The notes beneath the pieces are model-generated. The model saw nothing but the letters and a program-made list of their open reading frames with translations. It searched no databases and had not been told where the DNA came from. From NCBI RefSeq assembly GCF_009765825.1, contig NZ_LMUR01000010.1, positions 571,783 to 635,782 on the forward strand: 64,000 nucleotides of DNA, given 5' to 3'. A program made the position numbers and the translations under genes. This DNA is from Granulicella sp. L60 (GTDB lineage: Bacteria > Acidobacteriota > Terriglobia > Terriglobales > Acidobacteriaceae). Of this stretch, positions 55,133 to 64,000 are shown piece after piece; the stretch's first letter is position 1, and each line of letters begins with the position of its first letter.

Positions 55133-56482
55133 ATGAACTCACTGAATCGAAGGAATTTTCTCAAGGCCGCGAGCGCGACTGCGGCAGGCTCGTTTGTCGG
55201 ATCCGCTTTGCCGATGTTTGCCGCTGCACAGGAGCCCGCGCGCGCCATCGCCAAAAACGACCATCTGCAGATTGGGTTGATTGGTGCGGGAATTCAGGGA
55301 CAGGGAGATACGAAGGTTGCGCTGCAGGTTCCGGGCGTCAAGCTGCTCGCCGTTGCGGACTGCTATCAGGGCAGGCTCGATCACAGCAAGGAGCTGTGGG
55401 GCAACGATCTTTTTACGACGCGCAACTACAGCGAGATTTTGGCGCGCAAGGATATCGATGCGGTGATCATCGCGACGCCCGATCACTGGCACAGGCAGGC
55501 CGCCGTGGACGCGATGCACGCAGGCAAGGACGTCTACTGCGAGAAGCCGATGATCCATCTCTACTCCGATGGGCCGGAGATTATTGAGACAGCTCGGACG
55601 ACGAATCGCGTCATTCAGGTCGGCAGCCAGCGCGTCAGTTCGGTGGTGTATGCGAAGGCAAAGGAGCTGCTCGCGTCGGGCGCGATCGGTCAGCTCAACA
55701 CTGTAACGGCGCGCTGGGATCGCAACTCGTCGATGGGCGCGTGGAACTACACGGTGCCCCTGGATGCGAACACGGAGACCTGCGACTGGCCGCGCTTTCT
55801 GGGCACCGCACCGAAGATTCCGTTCAACGCGGAGCAGTTCTTCCAGTGGCGCAAGTGGAAGGCCTACGGCAGCGGCGTGGCGGGCGATCTGTTCGTTCAC
55901 CTCTTCAGCGGAACGCACTTCATCACCGGATCGAAGGGACCGACACGCGCCATGGCGACCGGCGGACTGCGCTTCTGGAAGGATGGCCGCGACGTACCTG
56001 ACGTGCTGCTCGCGCTCTTCGATTATCCCGAGGGCTTCAACCTTAGTCTGCGTGTGAACTTCGTCGACGGCGGCGATGAGAGCGAAGGCTTCATCTTTAC
56101 CGGCTCCGAAGGAACGATGGAGATCGCTGGCAACACCGTCAGCGTCAGCCGCACGCCGCGCCCAAGCGCTCCCGGATACGCGATCGGCACCTACACCGAT
56201 GCCATGCAGAAGCGCCTTCTGGACGCGTATCACGACAAATATCCCAACAGCCACCAGCCTGCGGAGACTTCGATGAACTTCGAGAAGTTCATTGCGCCAT
56301 CCGGCTATAGCGACAGCTACGACCACTTCAACAACTTCTTCCAGTCGGTCCGGAGCCGCAAGCCGGTGGAAGAAGACGCGGTGTTTGGCTTCCGTGCCGC
56401 GGGGGCCGCGCTGCTCAGCAATCTCAGCTACGAGCGCGGCGCAGTCGTCGGATGGGACCCCGTCAACATGAAGCTGACTTAG
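55133..56482 (+). CDS. Gfo/Idh/MocA family oxidoreductase, Tat-exported
   Basis: A 449-residue NAD(P)-dependent oxidoreductase. The Tat signal NRRNFLKAASATAAG begins the protein, then the Rossmann motif IGLIGAGIQGQG, the catalytic Lys in CEKPM, and the C-terminal alpha/beta domain. Tat export indicates it is folded with its cofactor before crossing to the periplasm. Probable role in sugar or cyclitol oxidation; the substrate is unknown. The start at ATG 55133 is chosen because the Tat signal begins there; the frame is open to 55085. Confidence 0.9.
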   Translation: MNSLNRRNFLKAASATAAGSFVGSALPMFAAAQEPARAIAKNDHLQIGLIGAGIQGQGDTKVALQVPGVKLLAVADCYQGRLDHSKELWGNDLFTTRNYSEILARKDIDAVIIATPDHWHRQAAVDAMHAGKDVYCEKPMIHLYSDGPEIIETARTTNRVIQVGSQRVSSVVYAKAKELLASGAIGQLNTVTARWDRNSSMGAWNYTVPLDANTETCDWPRFLGTAPKIPFNAEQFFQWRKWKAYGSGVAGDLFVHLFSGTHFITGSKGPTRAMATGGLRFWKDGRDVPDVLLALFDYPEGFNLSLRVNFVDGGDESEGFIFTGSEGTMEIAGNTVSVSRTPRPSAPGYAIGTYTDAMQKRLLDAYHDKYPNSHQPAETSMNFEKFIAPSGYSDSYDHFNNFFQSVRSRKPVEEDAVFGFRAAGAALLSNLSYERGAVVGWDPVNMKLT

Positions 56483-56520
56483 CGCCGCAGCAGGCGAAAC
56501 AACTTCCTCTACGCGTTCGA

Positions 56521-56555
56521 CCTCCAGGGTGGTAGGATTCTGCCACACCTGGAGG
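56521..56555 (+). promoter_or_regulatory. Hairpin holding the ribosome binding site of the 57-codon gene
   Basis: CCTCCAGG at 56521-56528 pairs with CCTGGAGG at 56548-56555, and inner TGG with CCA. The right arm contains the GGAGG of the following gene. It could stop the oxidoreductase transcript or block translation of the small gene. Confidence 0.55.
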
Positions 56556-56562
56556 TGCTGCC

Positions 56563-56736
56563 ATGAAATTCATCTGTCTCGAAGGAAAGTGCATCAACCC
56601 GAGCGCCATTGAGATTGCACGTCCCGGCAAAACCCCGACCGGCGGCGACATCAGCATCATCTCCTTCAAAAATGGAGACACGCTGGAGGTCGGCATGTCT
56701 ACGTCGGCGCTGGCGTGCATGTTGAATAAGTACTGA
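56563..56736 (+). CDS. Small protein of 57 residues
   Basis: Not recognised. Begins MKFICLEGKCINPSAIEIAR and ends SALACMLNKY, with balanced amino acid use, three Cys, and alternating strands that suggest a small beta fold. GGAGG lies seven bases before ATG 56563. It is too short for many gene finders but reads like a real gene. It lies 80 bp after the oxidoreductase gene on the same strand; no signal peptide. Confidence 0.65.
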   Translation: MKFICLEGKCINPSAIEIARPGKTPTGGDISIISFKNGDTLEVGMSTSALACMLNKY

Positions 56737-56938
56737 GCAGGCTTCGCTACAGCGAAGGAGTTCTCCGTCATCCTGTCTGTGCAGGACGGCAGGGCCTGCC
56801 CGTGTCCCCAAAAGACTATGCATTCCAGTCTCCGCGATGAGGTATTTCGTCAGAAGCTGGTTACAACTATCGGGCCATTAAGTAGCTTTCTAGTAACTGC
56901 TACTGTCTCCTCACTGCGCTATTCGAGCAGGAGGCCAC

Positions 56939-57628
56939 ATGACACTTATTCAAAGTATCTCGCTGGCGTGTACCCTCGCCTCTGCAACATTTTCTGCCGC
57001 CTCTGACGTCTCAAAGACGATTCTTCCTGATAACGTAATGCTCTGCCAGCCGAGTGCTGGCTGTACGAATCAGACTCTCTTCGGCCGAACTTACAAGGTC
57101 ATCGCCACGCCTCGCTATGTTGTGATGGTCTCGGTCTCCACAGAGGGCGAATACACCCGGGCCGACGTGAGCATCGCTAATAACACCGGCCTGCCGCTGA
57201 GCCTTACTCCTGATGACTTTCGCGTCGAGGTGGTCTCGCCGAAGCCGAGGGTTCTGCTCTACATCCCTCCCGCGCAGTTGAAAGACATTCCTCCGCCGCC
57301 GTCCGTTCCGGCAGCCGCACAGACGGAAGAGGCTCCGAAGCCTGAGGGCACGGCTTCCACGGCTGAAGCATCCTCCGCACCGGTAGCGCCCAACTCCGCA
57401 ACCCCTGATATCGATGCGCTCTACGCCGCTGCGAAGAAGAAAGCAGCTCTCCGCGAAGCCGCCGACAAAGCTGCCGCACAACAGAACCTAGCTGCGGTCG
57501 AGATTCAGCCTAACGCGGTGACTCGCGGCCGCGTCTACTTCGAGCGCGACAAGCATGCGCATCAGATCAACGTCGTCCTGCCTATCGCAGGTGTCGTCTT
57601 TGAGTTTCCCTACGCCGCGAAGCCTTGA
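56939..57628 (+). CDS. Exported hypothetical protein
   Basis: A 229-residue protein with an N-terminal signal peptide (cleaving near FSAA, residue 21). The beta-rich first half (VIATPRYVVMVSVSTEGEYT, TPDDFRVEVVSPKPRVLLYI) is joined by a Pro/Ala/Glu linker (PPPPSVPAAAQTEEAPKPEG) and a helical AAKKKAALREAADKAAAQQN to a last strand pair. Such domains occur in acidobacterial surface proteins but the function is not known. AGGAGG lies four bases before ATG 56939. Confidence 0.7.
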   Translation: MTLIQSISLACTLASATFSAASDVSKTILPDNVMLCQPSAGCTNQTLFGRTYKVIATPRYVVMVSVSTEGEYTRADVSIANNTGLPLSLTPDDFRVEVVSPKPRVLLYIPPAQLKDIPPPPSVPAAAQTEEAPKPEGTASTAEASSAPVAPNSATPDIDALYAAAKKKAALREAADKAAAQQNLAAVEIQPNAVTRGRVYFERDKHAHQINVVLPIAGVVFEFPYAAKP

Positions 57629-57751
57629 CGTCGGGGCAGGGAGACGGCCTCCTCCTCCGGCTCCCTGCGCATTGCTCCCACTGCCGGAAGTTGTCGTTCA
57701 GGAGTCGCAGAATCAATGCATTAGCTCGCGTACGCTAGTACAATCGGAGCT

Positions 57752-58462
57752 ATGAGTGGACGTTACCTCCGCCGATCCGACAAGCAGCGTTTGGCCGAAA
57801 CATTCGGCATCAAGGGGGATCTCAGCCACCTCACCATCGCACCCACCGACTACAACATCGCTCCTAACAGCACGCAGCCCGTGATTCGTTGCAACCGTAA
57901 GACCGGCGAACGCGAGATGGTTCTGATGCGGTGGGGACTGGTCCCGCAGTTTGCTAAGTCGCTCAGCGACTTTGAAGGCGCAACAACCATCAACGCACGT
58001 GCCGAAACTCTCACCGGCAAAGCCATGTGGCGCATCCCCTTCGAGAGCCGACGCTGCATCATTCCTGCAGATGGTTTTTACGAGTGGAAGAAACTCGAAG
58101 ACATGACAGGCACACAGAGCCGTCGCATCTCCAAGCCATACGCCTTCACGATGAAGGACCCGCAAAACTCTCCCTTCGCCTTCGCCGGCATATGGTCCGC
58201 GTGGAAAGATCCGAGCGGTTCGTGGCTTCAGAGCTTCGCCATCGTGACGACGACGGCCAACGAACTCGTCGAACCCATTCACAACCGCATGCCTGTCATC
58301 CTTCAGCCGCAAGACTACGATCGCTGGTTCACCCGTAGCCGCACTCAGTTGAACGAGAGCAGCGTCCCCACAAGTGAACTGCCTCTCGACCTGCTTCGTC
58401 CCTACCCGGCTGATGCCATGCAGTCCGTTCCGCACAACCCACTGGATCCCAATCCTTTGTAG
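57752..58462 (+). CDS. SRAP (HMCES/YedK) family protein with Cys2 replaced by Ser
   Basis: A 236-residue SOS-response-associated peptidase fold protein. In the family Cys2, exposed after Met removal, forms a thiazolidine link to abasic DNA. Here codon 2 (57755-57757) is AGT, Ser, in MSGRYLRRSDKQR. The other active-site residues remain: N81 in INARAE, E111 in FYEWK and H177 in EPIHNRMPV. So the fold and DNA-binding surface are kept and only the crosslinking thiol is gone, by one base change (TGT to AGT). GGAG lies close to ATG 57752. Confidence 0.93.
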   Translation: MSGRYLRRSDKQRLAETFGIKGDLSHLTIAPTDYNIAPNSTQPVIRCNRKTGEREMVLMRWGLVPQFAKSLSDFEGATTINARAETLTGKAMWRIPFESRRCIIPADGFYEWKKLEDMTGTQSRRISKPYAFTMKDPQNSPFAFAGIWSAWKDPSGSWLQSFAIVTTTANELVEPIHNRMPVILQPQDYDRWFTRSRTQLNESSVPTSELPLDLLRPYPADAMQSVPHNPLDPNPL

Positions 58463-58566
58463 CCAGCGAACAGGCCACAACTCCGACGAAGATTCGTCTT
58501 CTCCACAACAACTTACTGTCTGAAAATAACGTCCTAACGGTGAGTAGTTATAAGGAGATTTGTACG

Positions 58567-58863
58567 ATGAAGAAAGTCCTCTTCTCTGGCGTATGTGTTC
58601 TGCTTTTGACCGCAGGCATCGCGCAAGCGCAGGTTGTCGTCCGTGTTGGACCACCCGCGCGGCCTTATGAACGGATTCCGCCGCCACCGCCCGAGCATCG
58701 CGACTGGGCATGGCACGGCGGATATCATCGCTGGGATGGAGCCCGGTATGTCTGGGTTCCCGGAAGCTATGTCGCGCCTCCGCGTCCGCATGCCCATTGG
58801 GTCGATGGCCACTGGGACCACAGGGGTGGCGGCTACGTCTGGACCGAAGGCCGCTGGCGCTAA
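58567..58863 (+). CDS. YXWGXW-repeat type exported protein
   Basis: A 98-residue protein with a signal peptide (residues 1-21, cleaving after AQA). The mature part is Trp-, His-, Pro- and Arg-rich: WAWHGGYHRWDGARYVWVPG, HAHWVDGHW and GGYVWTEGRW, as in YXWGXW-repeat proteins. Function unknown; probably a periplasmic or surface protein. AAGGAG precedes ATG 58567. Confidence 0.85.
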   Translation: MKKVLFSGVCVLLLTAGIAQAQVVVRVGPPARPYERIPPPPPEHRDWAWHGGYHRWDGARYVWVPGSYVAPPRPHAHWVDGHWDHRGGGYVWTEGRWR

Positions 58864-58882
58864 CCTTACCTTCGAACCCCAA

Positions 58883-58915
58883 CCTTGGCGGATCATCTCA
58901 AATGGTCCGCCAAGG
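58883..58915 (+). terminator. Hairpin between YXWGXW and KdsC genes
   Basis: A perfect 10-bp stem (CCTTGGCGGA with TCCGCCAAGG) and 13-nt loop, 19 bases past the stop codon and 12 bases before the next start codon. It has no T run, so it may act as leader structure of the KdsC-like gene as well as terminator. Confidence 0.6.
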
Positions 58916-58927
58916 TATCATCGTTCC

Positions 58928-59509
58928 ATGAACGCTGAAGCCCGCGCCAAAAAAATCAAAGTCCTCATCTTCGACGTAGACGGCGTCCTCACCGACGGCC
59001 AGATCTTCGTCATCCCCAACGCAGAGGGTCACGGCATCGAAGCCAAAGGCTTCGCCGCACACGATGGACTCGGCATCTCGCTTGGCCGTCTCGGTGGACT
59101 GCGCATCGGCATCATCACCAAGCGCAACTCCCAGACCGTGGCCATCCGCGCCAACGACCTCAAGCTTGAGTTCATCTATCAAGGCCAGGCGCACAAGATG
59201 CACGCGATCAATGAGATCCTCGCGAAGACCGGTCACAGCATCGATGAACTCGCCTACGTCGGCGATGACATCATCGATCTTCCAGTGATGCGTCAGTGCG
59301 GTCTAGCCATTGCGACTGCGAACGCACGCCAGCAGGTAAAGGCTGTCGCGCACTATGTCACGCCTAATGCGGGCGGCTTCGGCGGCGGCCGCGATGCCAT
59401 CGACTTCATCCTCACCGCGCAGGGTTCGCTCGAAAAGGTGATCGAGCAGTACCTCGACGAATCCAGCGAAGCAGCGGCCTCCTCCGACGTGGGCCAAGGC
59501 AACATGTAG
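58928..59509 (+). CDS. kdsC: KdsC-type phosphatase (HAD superfamily)
   Basis: A 193-residue HAD-superfamily phosphatase, close to the usual length. Motifs: IFDVDGVLTDGQ, GIITKRNS and YVGDDIIDLPVM. KdsC removes the phosphate of KDO 8-phosphate during lipopolysaccharide core synthesis. An acidic tail of about 25 residues follows. No other Kdo gene is close by. The frame is open to 58634 because it overlaps the gene upstream in another frame; ATG 58928 begins the fold. Confidence 0.88.
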   Translation: MNAEARAKKIKVLIFDVDGVLTDGQIFVIPNAEGHGIEAKGFAAHDGLGISLGRLGGLRIGIITKRNSQTVAIRANDLKLEFIYQGQAHKMHAINEILAKTGHSIDELAYVGDDIIDLPVMRQCGLAIATANARQQVKAVAHYVTPNAGGFGGGRDAIDFILTAQGSLEKVIEQYLDESSEAAASSDVGQGNM

Positions 59510-59559
59510 AAAAGAAACAGCGAAGAAACATCGAACAAAACTCGCGCTACAATCAGCAA

Positions 59560-62500
59560 ATGCCGCTGGAGATTCCACCCTCACTCGCCTGGGCGCATCC
59601 TGTCACGGCCGAGTGGTTTCTCACCAAATTCGGCAGTCCCACCGAGCCGCAGACCCACGGCTGGCCCTGCATCCTCGCGGGCGAAGCAACACTCATCTCC
59701 GCCCCCACCGGCAGCGGCAAAACCCTCGCTGCCTTTCTCGTCTGCATCGACCAGCTACTCCGCGAGTCGCTCTCCGGCCAACTTGCACCCTGCACGCAGG
59801 TCGTCTACGTCAGCCCCCTCAAGGCCCTCTCCAATGACGTTCAGAAAAATCTCGACGGCCCGCTCGCCGAGATCCAGCAGCTTGCCATGCAGCGCGGCTA
59901 TCTCTGCCCTCAGATCCGCACCGGCGTCCGCACGGGCGACACCTTGCCAAAAGAACGCGCCGCCATGCTCCGTCATCCGCCCCACATCCTCGTCACTACG
60001 CCGGAGTCGCTCTACATCCTCCTCACCGCGGGCAAGAGCAGGGAACACCTTCGCCGCGTTCGCACCGTCATCGTCGACGAGATTCACGCCGTCGCCGACG
60101 ACAAGCGCGGTGCCCACCTCGCTCTCTCGCTCGAACGCCTGGACGCGCTCGTAACCGGCGCAAACCGGCTCAGCCCCGGAGCCTTCCTCACCGGCCTTGC
60201 CACTCCTCCGCAACGCATCGGCCTCTCTGCCACGCAAAACCCCATCGAACTCGTCGCCGACTTCCTCACCGGCATCCACGAAGATCGCCCGCCCGCTACC
60301 ATCGTGCAAGTAGGCCAACGCCGAGAGCTCGACATCGCCATCGAAGTTCCCAGCGATGAACTTAGCTCTGTCACCACCAACGGCATGTGGTCGGAGATAT
60401 TCGATAAGCTCGCGGTCCACGCGGAGAATCACCGCTCCACGCTGGTCTTCGTCAACACGCGCCGCCTCGTCGAAAAGATCTCCTTCGAACTAGCCTCGCG
60501 CCTCGGCACGGAGCATGTCGCCGCCCATCACGGCTCGCTCTCCCGCACCCTCCGCCTCGACGCGGAGCAGCGACTGAAGAACGGCGAGATCAAGATCCTC
60601 ATCGCGACCGCATCACTCGAACTGGGAATCGACATCGGCGACATCGACCTCGTATGCCAGATCAGCACCACGCGCGCCGTCGCCGTGGCCATGCAGCGCG
60701 TAGGCCGCGCGGGCCACTGGCGCGGAGCCATCCCCAAAGGTCGTCTCTTCGCCACCACCCGCGACGACCTGATAGAGCAGGCAGCGCTCATACGCAAAAT
60801 GCGCGCCGGCGAACTCGATCAGTTACAAATTCCTCCGCAGCCTGCCGACGTCCTCATGCAACAGATCGTGGCCTGCTGTGGTGCGGAGCCGTGGGAGGAA
60901 GAAGCTCTCTTCAACACGCTCCGCCGCGCCTATCCGTATCGAAACCTCACCCGCGAAGCCTTCAACGACCTCCTCACGCTTCTCAGCGAGGGCATCGAAT
61001 CCACGCGCGGACGCTACGGCGCTTACCTTCTCCGCGACGGTGTCCAGCATCATCTCCATCCTCGCCGTGGCGCTCGCATGATCGCCATCTCGAACGGTGG
61101 CGCCATCCCCGACGTCGCCCTTTATAACGTCATCCTCCAGCCGGAGGGCGTTCAGATCGCTACACTTGACGAGCACTTCGCAGTCGATTCGAGCCCCGGC
61201 GACGTCATCCTCCTCGGCAACTCCAGCTGGCGCATCCAGCGTGTCGAGGCCGTCGGCAGAGTCCTCGTCGAAGACGCCCACGGCGCACCGCCCAGCCTGC
61301 CCTTCTGGGAGGGCGAAGCTCCACAACGCACCGCAGTTCTTTGCGACGGAGTAAGCGAGCTCCGCGAACAGATCTCCACCCTCACCCCGAACGTCACGCC
61401 CGGCTACATCTCCCCGGCGCAGCCAGAGGTCGCCTCTGCCGCCGCGTGGCTCATGGAGCAGTGCGGAGTCTGCGCAAGCGGAGCGCAGCAACTGATCGCC
61501 TACATCGTCACCGGCCGCGGCGTTCTTGGAGCCGTGCCATCCAAGACCACCATCATCGCCGAGCGCTTCTTCGACGACGGTGGCGGCATGCAGCTTATCC
61601 TTCACGCTCCCTTCGGAGGCCGCGTCAACAAAGCCTTCGGTCTCGCGTTGCGCAAACGCTTCTGCCGTGGCTTCAACTTTGAACTCCAGGCCGCCGCCAC
61701 CGACAACGGCATCAACATCTCCCTCGCCGAACAGCACAGCTTCCCGCTCGCCGACGTCTTTCAGTTCCTCACCGAACACACCGCAAAGGAGTTGCTCGAA
61801 CAAGCCGCGATCGCTTCACCCATCTTCAAGAATCGCTGGCGCTGGGCCGCGGGCCGCAGTCTTCAACTCCTTCGCTTCTCCAAGGGAAAGCGCATCGCAC
61901 CGCAGATCCAGCGCACCCGTTCCGAAGATCTCATGGCGTCCGTCTTCCCTCAGGCCGCAGCCTGCTTCGAGACCATCGTCGGCGACATTCAGATCCCCGA
62001 TCACCCGCTCGTCAACGAGGTCATGCAGGATGTTCTGCAGGAGGCGATGGACCTCGAAGGCCTCATCGAACTTCTGCGTGGAATAAAAGACGGCACCATC
62101 CGCTGCCTCGCCGTCGACACGCCTACACCCTCAGTCTTCGCCCACGAACTCCTCAACGCAAATCCCTACGCCTTCCTCGACGAGGCTGGTCTCGAGGAGC
62201 GCCGCGCCCGCGCAACCTCGCTGGGCCGCAATCTTCCCGAAGCCCCCGGAAGACTCGATCAAGCCGCCATTGATGCCATCCGTCGCGAGATCTGGCCCAA
62301 CCTCCGCGACGAGCACGAACTCCACGACCTTCTCCACTCCTTGATTGCGCTTCCTTTACACACTTTAGATGAAAGCGAAACCCGCCACTGGCCTGCCTTT
62401 TACGAACGCCTCGTCCAAACTGGACGTGCCCAAACCATTGACTGTGGCGGATCTCCCAGTTGGGTGGCAACCGAACGCCTTCCCCATGTCGTCGCACTCT

Positions 62501-63972
62501 GGTCCGGTTTTACTAATGAAACAAATACAGTTACAAAAGAAGAAGCCGTACAGAAGTATGTTCAGGGATGGTTACAAATCATCGGGCCCACAACGGCCAA
62601 AGCCCTTGCGAGCAACCTGAACCTCGACGCCGCCTCAGTCTTTCAGGCATTCCTCGCCATGGAGATGCAGGGCCTGCTCATGCGCGGCACCTTCGAATAC
62701 CCCGCGCTAGAGACATCAACGAATACAGACTCCGAACACGAAATAGAGTGGTGCGAACGCCGCATCCTGCAACGCATCCACCGCCGCACCGTGGCCACGC
62801 TCCGCAAGCAGATCGAACCCGTCACGCCTGCCGTCTACATGCGCTGGCTCCTCGGCTGGCAGCACCTCGCGCCCCAGACACAGCTCTCCGGCGAAGAAGG
62901 GGTCTTCGAGGCACTTCGCCAACTCGAAGGCTTCGAAGCTCCAGCTGTCGAGTGGGAGCGAACCATCCTGCCTGCCCGCGTGGCCAACTACGACTCACGC
63001 TGGCTCGACGCCCTCTGCCTCTCCGGCGCCGTCGGCTGGGGCCGCATCTCGCCTCATCCGGCATGGTCCGCCGGCGATGGAGCCGCACCGCGCCGCGTCA
63101 TCCCCACCAACGCCGCGCCCATCACCTTCTACATCCGCGAGACCGCCGACTGGCTCCCTCACGCCCTCGCGCAGCAGTGCGTCGAAGAAGAGAAGTTGGC
63201 CGCCGCTCTCAGTCCCGAGGCGCTTCAGCTTCGCCATCTTCTCCAGCAGCGCGGAGCATGTTTCGCCAACGACATTCAGCGCATCGCCAGCCTCACCCGT
63301 CAGCAGACGCAGCAAGCGCTTTGGGAGCTAGCCACCGCAGGCCTCGCCGCCGCCGATGGATTCGACCAGCTCCGCGCCTGTATGGATCCTCGCCGCCGAT
63401 CCACCACCACAGAAAATCCAGGCAAGCGTGTCCTTCGCAACTCCGCCGGGCGCTGGTCTCTGCTCTGCGAAGAGGTTCACGCTGCCTCAACCGCAATCGA
63501 ACAAGCCCGTCGCACCGACGCTGCCATCGAATCCTTCGCCCGCCAGTTACTCGCTCGTTACGGAGTCCTCTTCCGCGATCTTCTCGCCCGCGAGTCCAAC
63601 GCCCCCAGGTGGCGCGATCTTCTCGGCATCCTTCGTCGACTCGAAGCCCGTGGCGAAGTCCGCGGCGGGCGCTTCCTCTCCGGCTTCGGCGGCGAGCAGT
63701 ACGCACTCCCCGAAGCCGTCGAATCTCTCCGCGCTGCCCGCACCCGCGAGTGCTCCGCCATCATCTCCGTCGCTGCAGCCGACGCCATCAACCTCGCTGG
63801 TATCGTCGTCCCGGGCGACCGCGTCCCCGCAGTTCCGGGCAAGCAGGTTCTCTATCGCAACGGCAAACTCTATACAGATGAAGCTGACGCCACCACAGAC
63901 GTGCTCGACGCAGACCTCGCCTCCGCAGTGATCCCCACCGTCTCAAGCGCCCAAGGTCTAAGATTGTTCTAG
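59560..63972 (+). CDS. lhr: Lhr family ATP-dependent DNA helicase (long form)
   Basis: A 1470-residue protein, full length (E. coli Lhr is about 1540). The helicase core has Walker A APTGSGKT, the DEIH box in VIVDEIHAVADDKRG, SLELGIDIGDIDLVCQ and QRVGRAGH, then the Lhr-specific winged-helix and core domains and a long C-terminal part. The protein unwinds RNA:DNA hybrids and DNA in family members and is linked to repair. The start lies 50 bp after the KdsC-like gene. Confidence 0.95.
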   Translation: MPLEIPPSLAWAHPVTAEWFLTKFGSPTEPQTHGWPCILAGEATLISAPTGSGKTLAAFLVCIDQLLRESLSGQLAPCTQVVYVSPLKALSNDVQKNLDGPLAEIQQLAMQRGYLCPQIRTGVRTGDTLPKERAAMLRHPPHILVTTPESLYILLTAGKSREHLRRVRTVIVDEIHAVADDKRGAHLALSLERLDALVTGANRLSPGAFLTGLATPPQRIGLSATQNPIELVADFLTGIHEDRPPATIVQVGQRRELDIAIEVPSDELSSVTTNGMWSEIFDKLAVHAENHRSTLVFVNTRRLVEKISFELASRLGTEHVAAHHGSLSRTLRLDAEQRLKNGEIKILIATASLELGIDIGDIDLVCQISTTRAVAVAMQRVGRAGHWRGAIPKGRLFATTRDDLIEQAALIRKMRAGELDQLQIPPQPADVLMQQIVACCGAEPWEEEALFNTLRRAYPYRNLTREAFNDLLTLLSEGIESTRGRYGAYLLRDGVQHHLHPRRGARMIAISNGGAIPDVALYNVILQPEGVQIATLDEHFAVDSSPGDVILLGNSSWRIQRVEAVGRVLVEDAHGAPPSLPFWEGEAPQRTAVLCDGVSELREQISTLTPNVTPGYISPAQPEVASAAAWLMEQCGVCASGAQQLIAYIVTGRGVLGAVPSKTTIIAERFFDDGGGMQLILHAPFGGRVNKAFGLALRKRFCRGFNFELQAAATDNGINISLAEQHSFPLADVFQFLTEHTAKELLEQAAIASPIFKNRWRWAAGRSLQLLRFSKGKRIAPQIQRTRSEDLMASVFPQAAACFETIVGDIQIPDHPLVNEVMQDVLQEAMDLEGLIELLRGIKDGTIRCLAVDTPTPSVFAHELLNANPYAFLDEAGLEERRARATSLGRNLPEAPGRLDQAAIDAIRREIWPNLRDEHELHDLLHSLIALPLHTLDESETRHWPAFYERLVQTGRAQTIDCGGSPSWVATERLPHVVALWSGFTNETNTVTKEEAVQKYVQGWLQIIGPTTAKALASNLNLDAASVFQAFLAMEMQGLLMRGTFEYPALETSTNTDSEHEIEWCERRILQRIHRRTVATLRKQIEPVTPAVYMRWLLGWQHLAPQTQLSGEEGVFEALRQLEGFEAPAVEWERTILPARVANYDSRWLDALCLSGAVGWGRISPHPAWSAGDGAAPRRVIPTNAAPITFYIRETADWLPHALAQQCVEEEKLAAALSPEALQLRHLLQQRGACFANDIQRIASLTRQQTQQALWELATAGLAAADGFDQLRACMDPRRRSTTTENPGKRVLRNSAGRWSLLCEEVHAASTAIEQARRTDAAIESFARQLLARYGVLFRDLLARESNAPRWRDLLGILRRLEARGEVRGGRFLSGFGGEQYALPEAVESLRAARTRECSAIISVAAADAINLAGIVVPGDRVPAVPGKQVLYRNGKLYTDEADATTDVLDADLASAVIPTVSSAQGLRLF

Positions 63973-63974
63973 CC

Positions 63975-64000
63975 ATGCAGGACGCCGCCAAACCCGCAGC
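63975..64000 (+). CDS. Possible 5' end of next gene (partial)
   Basis: An ATG two bases after the Lhr stop codon opens a frame reading MQDAAKPA to the window edge. No good ribosome binding site; coupling to Lhr is possible. Too little to name. Confidence 0.3.

Noticed and set aside
55139-56548. Minus-strand open frame of 469 codons
   Set aside because: Antisense to the oxidoreductase with Tat signal and Rossmann motif.
57713-58882. Minus-strand open frame of 389 codons
   Set aside because: Covers two clear plus-strand genes (SRAP and YXWGXW) and has no domain resemblance.
62568-63881. Plus-strand open frame of 437 codons in another frame of lhr
   Set aside because: Arg/His/Pro-rich shadow of the helicase coding sequence.

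Overview
This is a continuous piece of bacterial chromosome, most likely from an acidobacterium of the Terriglobia/Acidobacteriaceae type (Granulicella, Edaphobacter or Terriglobus relatives). The clues are a PadR regulator overlapping an 885-residue duplicated orphan permease of the ADOP type, a very large TonB-dependent receptor with an N-terminal carboxypeptidase-regulatory-like domain, beta-propeller lipoproteins, a YXWGXW-repeat protein, a PEP-CTERM protein and high G+C content. I see no rRNA, tRNA, CRISPR array, phage or intact insertion sequence.

Layout. 0-3 kb: the 5' end of an iron-sulfur formate-dehydrogenase-type subunit, a frameshifted flavin amine oxidase and a DUF4397 lipoprotein. 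3-11 kb: methyl cycle and repair genes (ahcY, metK, an Ada-type methyltransferase) with an MFS carrier, a transglutaminase-like protein and a RodZ-like HTH membrane protein. 11.6-20.6 kb: an envelope polysaccharide island with an acyltransferase, a Wzy-like polymerase, an FtsX-type permease and three GT-C-type membrane glycosyltransferases. 21-25 kb: translation and nucleotide genes rplM-rpsI, rpsB-tsf and pyrH. 25-34 kb: a second acyltransferase, two paralogous beta-propeller lipoproteins, an MCE/MlaD protein, acpS, an ABC ATPase and a TonB-C protein. 34-43 kb: an alpha/beta hydrolase, two PadR units (one with the ADOP permease), an M1 peptidase and a CorA channel. 43-55 kb: two TonB-dependent receptor operons, one with a Cys-rich exported protein and one translationally coupled to an M28 peptidase, plus BON, outer-membrane barrel and PEP-CTERM proteins. 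55-64 kb: a Tat-exported Gfo/Idh/MocA oxidoreductase, a 57-codon gene, an SRAP protein lacking its catalytic Cys2, a KdsC-like phosphatase and a complete Lhr helicase.

How it fits together: much of the content serves the outer membrane and periplasm (nutrient receptors with partner hydrolases, lipid transport, glycan synthesis), set among housekeeping genes. The most unusual items are the SRAP protein with Ser in place of Cys2, two families of short dispersed intergenic repeats (one forming a 196-bp inverted dimer), an exact 34-residue repeat in the MCE protein, a palindrome over the start codon of a PadR gene, a small gene whose ribosome binding site lies in a hairpin arm, and a change in strand composition between about 33 and 55 kb that does not follow gene direction.
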